From Exiguobacterium acetylicum (GTDB lineage: Bacteria > Bacillota > Bacilli > Exiguobacteriales > Exiguobacteriaceae): a DNA stretch of 64,000 bases. The stretch covers positions 1 to 64,000 of the forward strand of contig NZ_CP082334.1 in the NCBI RefSeq assembly GCF_019890935.1, written 5' to 3'. Position 1 is the first letter of the stretch. Every line of letters begins with the position of its first letter. Below the pieces are notes generated by a model. It did not search any database and had not been told where the DNA came from. It saw nothing but the letters and a program-made list of their open reading frames with translations. A program made the translations under genes and the position numbers. Of the stretch, positions 61,455 through 64,000 are shown in pieces.

Positions 61455-61567
61455 CCCGCAGTGGATCCGTCCACTGCGGGTTTCTCATTGCCCTTGGATT
61501 CGGGACGAATCCATCCCTTACTCGCTTGCGCTCTCTCAAAAGAAAAACGTCGTCGTTTTTCATCCAT
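61455..61567. repeat. Hairpin-rich repeat, second copy, right part
   Basis: Continues the repeat begun at 55217-55545: CCCGCAGTGGATCC, TCCACTGCGGGT and the GGATTCG/CGAATCC hairpin are kept. The A5/T5 palindrome has one changed base (AAAAACGTCGTCGTTTTT). After it comes another hairpin GGACGG/CCGTCC (about 61583-61605). Confidence 0.9.
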
Positions 61568-61624
61568 GCCCTTACACGCAGACAGGACGGAGGTGTCCCG
61601 TCCGTCTACGCTCTATTATCCCCT

Positions 61625-62077
61625 TTAAAGAACACCTTGTGCCTTCAAGCTGACGTATTCTTCTCCGGCACCGACGATGATGTGGTCAAGAAGCTGGATA
61701 CCGACGATGCGTCCGACCTCGACGAGCCGTTCGGTCACCTCGATATCTTCACGTGACGGATGCGGGTCACCGCTCGGGTGCTGATGACTGACGATGAGTG
61801 ACGTCGCATTGTTGAGGATGGCGGACTTGAAGATTTCTCGGGGATGGACAACGCTCGAGTTGATGCTACCGACGTGTGCCCGATGGACGGCAATGACGCG
61901 GTTCTTCGTATTGAGTAGGATGACGAGGAACACCTCACGGTCATCGTCCTGGATGAAGCGCTTGGCGATACAGAACGCGTCCTCGGGGGACGTGATGTGC
62001 GTCGTCTCGAGCGCGACGTCCGGTTCTCGGACCTCTTGGCGGATACGAGTGATTTCAACGAGTGTAGTCAGTTTCAT
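61625..62077 (-). CDS. RadC-like JAB/MPN-domain protein
   Basis: 150 residues from ATG 62077 (GAAAGGAGCTTTTCC upstream). It has only the JAB1/MPN domain of RadC: TTHITSPEDAFCIAKRFIQD, FLVILLNTKNRVIAVHRAHV, SLIVSHQHPSGDPHPSREDI (the HxH..D metal site), GIQLLDHIIVGAGEEYVSL. The N-terminal helix-hairpin-helix of full RadC is missing, as is common in plasmid and phage versions. Those are often linked to anti-defence or DNA-processing islands. The metal site is complete. Confidence 0.85.
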   Translation of the reverse strand: MKLTTLVEITRIRQEVREPDVALETTHITSPEDAFCIAKRFIQDDDREVFLVILLNTKNRVIAVHRAHVGSINSSVVHPREIFKSAILNNATSLIVSHQHPSGDPHPSREDIEVTERLVEVGRIVGIQLLDHIIVGAGEEYVSLKAQGVL

Positions 62078-62505
62078 GGAAAAGCTCCTTTCGCGAGTGG
62101 GATGCAGTCCGACACGGTGCCGTCCTGTTGACGGGAACGCAGCGAGCGTTGCGAGACGGCGCAAGGGTGACCGCAGGGAAAGATCAAAAAAAGCGGACAG
62201 CGCACCGGGACGAAGGCTTCCGAAGCCCGCGAGCGAAAAGCTTTGCTTTGAGCCAAAACGCGGAGGAAGACAAGGAACGGCAGCGGCTTTTTTTGATGGC
62301 CCTTGCGCCGACGAGGAGCGAGCTAGAGTACGGAAACAGGACGGCTTGCGATCCCTTTCCATCAAACAGAGCGGTACCGCTCTGTTCCATGCCTTTGAAA
62401 GAATCATTTTATCGCCTTACGAATACCGAATAAGACAGCAAGAACTGGTAAGTAGCGTTATAATGAAGGACGCAATGACAGACTGAACAGTAAAGGAGTA
62501 CACTC
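62078..62505. other. G+C-rich non-coding region with a perfect palindrome
   Basis: No gene with proper signals. AACAGAGCGGTACCGCTCTGTT at 62365-62386 is 22 bp, fully self-complementary. Upstream are further short inverted pairs (for example GCGAGCGTTGC near 62140). It might be the long untranslated start of the RadC gene on one side, or a single-strand or leading-region origin. Confidence 0.35.
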
Positions 62506-63468
62506 ATGAAGATTTCTTACATAGCGATTCCCCTTTCCGTTCTATTGATGGCAGGATGTACAGATACGGAGACGACCTCACCTCCACCCGATCAAACAGA
62601 GCAAGTAGCGCAGCAGGACGACACCACTACACAAAAGACCGATGCGAAAAAGGACTCCGATCAACAATCAGAAAAAACAGATGATACGAATCCATCAACG
62701 GAATCAAAGACGCCCCCGAAGGATTCTTTCACAGGATATAAGAAGATTTTAGTCGATGGTGGAGATCTGTCCGGTAATCGCCAGGCGAATGTCGTCGTCG
62801 ACATCGGATTCGGTGACCGGAAATACTGGGCGTTCACGAATGAGCATGGTCAGCTGGTCCGCGTCATCGCGAAGAAGATCGTCCTCCAGAATGATGCGAC
62901 AGAAGACGTCTCGCGTGACGGACGCTACTACTCTGATGAGGCGAAGGTGCCTGGCGTCGAACGCGCAGACCTCGATGAAGGACATATCATCGCCGACTCG
63001 CTCGGTGGCGTCTCGAACGCTTACAACATCACTCCGCAGGACAGTACACTGAATCGTCATGGTGATCAGGCGTACATGGAGGACGTCATCCGCAAGGCGG
63101 GTGGCGCAACGAACTTTGAAGTGCAGATCACCTATCCGAATACGTCGACGATGATTCCATCTGCGTATCAGTATACGTATACGGTTCGCGGGAATACCGT
63201 CGTCGACCGGTTCAAGAACGGTAATCCAGACGAGACAAATGCTGCACTTGGTCTGACGAAGAAAAAGGAGACGAAAAAAGAACCAACATCGAAATCAGCT
63301 CCTAATACTGCAGCGACCGAAGACGTCTCGCGCGTCGATACCGACGGCAATGGTCAAGTGACGATCCAGGAAGCGAAGGACGCAGGCTTTACGATGCCAA
63401 TCACGGAGAAGCACTGGTTGTATCAATATATGCGGGACAACGACCATGACGGAATGGTCGGAGAATGA
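62506..63468 (+). CDS. Surface lipoprotein nuclease (DNA/RNA non-specific endonuclease fold) with EF-hands
   Basis: 320 residues. Lipobox LMAGC (cysteine at 18), then an Asp/Thr/Gln-rich linker. A nuclease domain follows (about 78-245) containing WAFTNEHGQLVRVIAKKI, LDEGHIIADSLGGVSNAYNI and NITPQDSTLNRHG. The histidine in GHIIA and the following asparagine fit the beta-beta-alpha metal nuclease site (DRGH motif, here DEGH). A C-terminal EF-hand pair is VDTDGNGQVTIQEAK and DNDHDGMVGE. It should digest DNA outside the cell in a calcium-dependent way. AGTAAAGGAGTACACTC precedes the ATG; a strong terminator follows. Confidence 0.82.
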   Translation: MKISYIAIPLSVLLMAGCTDTETTSPPPDQTEQVAQQDDTTTQKTDAKKDSDQQSEKTDDTNPSTESKTPPKDSFTGYKKILVDGGDLSGNRQANVVVDIGFGDRKYWAFTNEHGQLVRVIAKKIVLQNDATEDVSRDGRYYSDEAKVPGVERADLDEGHIIADSLGGVSNAYNITPQDSTLNRHGDQAYMEDVIRKAGGATNFEVQITYPNTSTMIPSAYQYTYTVRGNTVVDRFKNGNPDETNAALGLTKKKETKKEPTSKSAPNTAATEDVSRVDTDGNGQVTIQEAKDAGFTMPITEKHWLYQYMRDNDHDGMVGE

Positions 63469-63483
63469 ACAATTGATCCTTGG

Positions 63484-63511
63484 GACAAGTGCATCTTGCA
63501 CTTGTCTTTTT
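63484..63511 (+). terminator. Terminator of the nuclease gene
   Basis: GACAAGTGCA, 3-nt loop, TGCACTTGTC, then T5. Sixteen nt after the stop codon. Confidence 0.85.
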
Positions 63512-63606
63512 GTATTACTTATTTATATAACAGTTCAGTTTTTATCTGTTTTATCTTCAAAATACATGATAAAATTTACAATATAATCATGTTAAGGAGT
63601 TTTTAA

Positions 63607-64000
63607 ATGGGTAAATTAGATGCAATTAACAACCAGTTAGAAAATAGTACTTTTCCAATTAGTTTGAGTACGCTAGAAGACTTAAAAATGAAGTTACCAA
63701 AAATCGAACGATCTTACATCGAAATCACATTAAAGGCATTGAGAAAAGAATTTAAGTCCGATCAGCTTTTTTATGCGTTAGAAGGTGTTCAACCATCTTT
63801 AACTAAGTATGGCTTTCTTCTAATGACAGAAACAGATGTCGTTCTCTCTATTCATAAAGGTTCGATCATGCCAAGTGGGACAATTGAAAAGATTCCGTTT
63901 GCTAAAATTAAAGAAGTAGATTTTGATATCATTCCAATTCCAATTAATCCGTTTGGTGTAAACGAAGGAATAATTTATCTGACACATAAAAAAGGATTTG
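63607..64000 (+). CDS. PH-like domain protein, incomplete at the window edge
   Basis: ATG at 63607 with GTTAAGGAGTTTTTAA upstream; 131 codons before the window ends. First part helical (LSTLEDLKMKLPKIERSYIE), then strands KYGFLLMTETDVVLSIHKGS and IEKIPFAKIKEVDFDIIPIP, followed by EGIIYLTHKKGF. The strand order resembles bacterial PH (bPH-type) domains of small cytoplasmic proteins such as YokE. The C-terminal end is outside. Function unknown. Confidence 0.6.
   Translation, partial: MGKLDAINNQLENSTFPISLSTLEDLKMKLPKIERSYIEITLKALRKEFKSDQLFYALEGVQPSLTKYGFLLMTETDVVLSIHKGSIMPSGTIEKIPFAKIKEVDFDIIPIPINPFGVNEGIIYLTHKKGF

Noticed and set aside
61794-62486. 230-codon open frame opposite the RadC-like gene
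   Set aside because: It is the antisense shadow of a G+C-rich gene with clear RadC motifs; low-complexity Arg/Ser-rich product and no start signal.
1-64000. CRISPR arrays, tRNA or rRNA genes
   Set aside because: I looked for regularly spaced 25-40 bp repeats and for tRNA or rRNA landmarks and found none; the only spaced short repeats are the Tn7-like end sites and weak motifs near 13.1 kb.

Overview
The window looks like part of a large conjugative plasmid of a low-to-moderate G+C Gram-positive bacterium, most likely Exiguobacterium or a close Bacillales relative. The basis is strong AGGAGG-type ribosome binding sites, a Gram-positive type IV secretion (T4SS) operon with a MobP-type relaxase, lipoproteins with Gram-positive lipoboxes, a probable plasmid initiator protein, a consensus parS site, and many insertion-sequence scars. 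The genus is inferred from gene style and was not tested by a search.

Layout. 1-2.6 kb: probable replication gene (minus strand), a 16-bp consensus parS and three long palindromes with no loop. 2.6-10 kb: DinB-family gene, decayed WYL regulator, a disrupted IS3-family element sitting inside a fourth palindrome, an Excalibur-domain membrane protein, and a TPP riboswitch ahead of an SDR oxidoreductase and a dead flavin monooxygenase. 10-19.3 kb: decayed backbone with a frameshifted PIN-like gene, a ParA lacking its Walker A region, a small DNA-binding partner, a 52-aa cationic/hydrophobic peptide gene, a tyrosine recombinase and long non-coding stretches. 19.7-22.7 kb: two overlapping genes for an SF1 helicase and a DUF2290-like partner, a candidate defence module. 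22.8-30.2 kb: a decayed duplicate of the head of the transfer operon, a deleted alpha-glucosidase, a subtilase / SAR2788-like toxin / candidate immunity cassette, and another IS3 scar.

30.2-47.7 kb: the transfer region, nearly all on the plus strand and visibly richer in G+C. In order: XRE regulator, a ~230-nt multi-pseudoknot RNA, small pilin-like and bitopic proteins, VirD4-like coupling protein, lipoprotein, VirB6-like, VirB3-like, VirB4-like (split in two), a transglycosylase-M23 cell-wall hydrolase, a VirB8-like protein, an oriT candidate, an RHH accessory protein, the MobP relaxase and an ArdC-like anti-restriction protein. The pieces read as one complete machine: regulator and leader RNA, membrane channel, wall opening, DNA nicking, and protection in the recipient.

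47.8-64 kb: cargo genes. They include a secreted metallo-beta-lactamase hydrolase with DUF3006, small membrane proteins, a PAS-chemoreceptor, NsrR, RadC-like and EF-hand nuclease genes. A ~430-bp hairpin-rich repeat occurs twice. Its second copy is split by a 5.9-kb insertion with a candidate 5-bp target duplication. That insertion is a left-truncated Tn7-like element (tnsD fragment, tnsE) carrying a Mef-type exporter and an Msr-type ABC-F protein, each preceded by its own short leader peptide and alternative RNA hairpins.

The strongest candidates for something undescribed are the duplicated, covarying structured RNA at the head of the transfer operon, the subtilase-toxin-immunity cassette, the MQFLLFF leader before the ABC-F gene, and the loopless palindromes close to parS.
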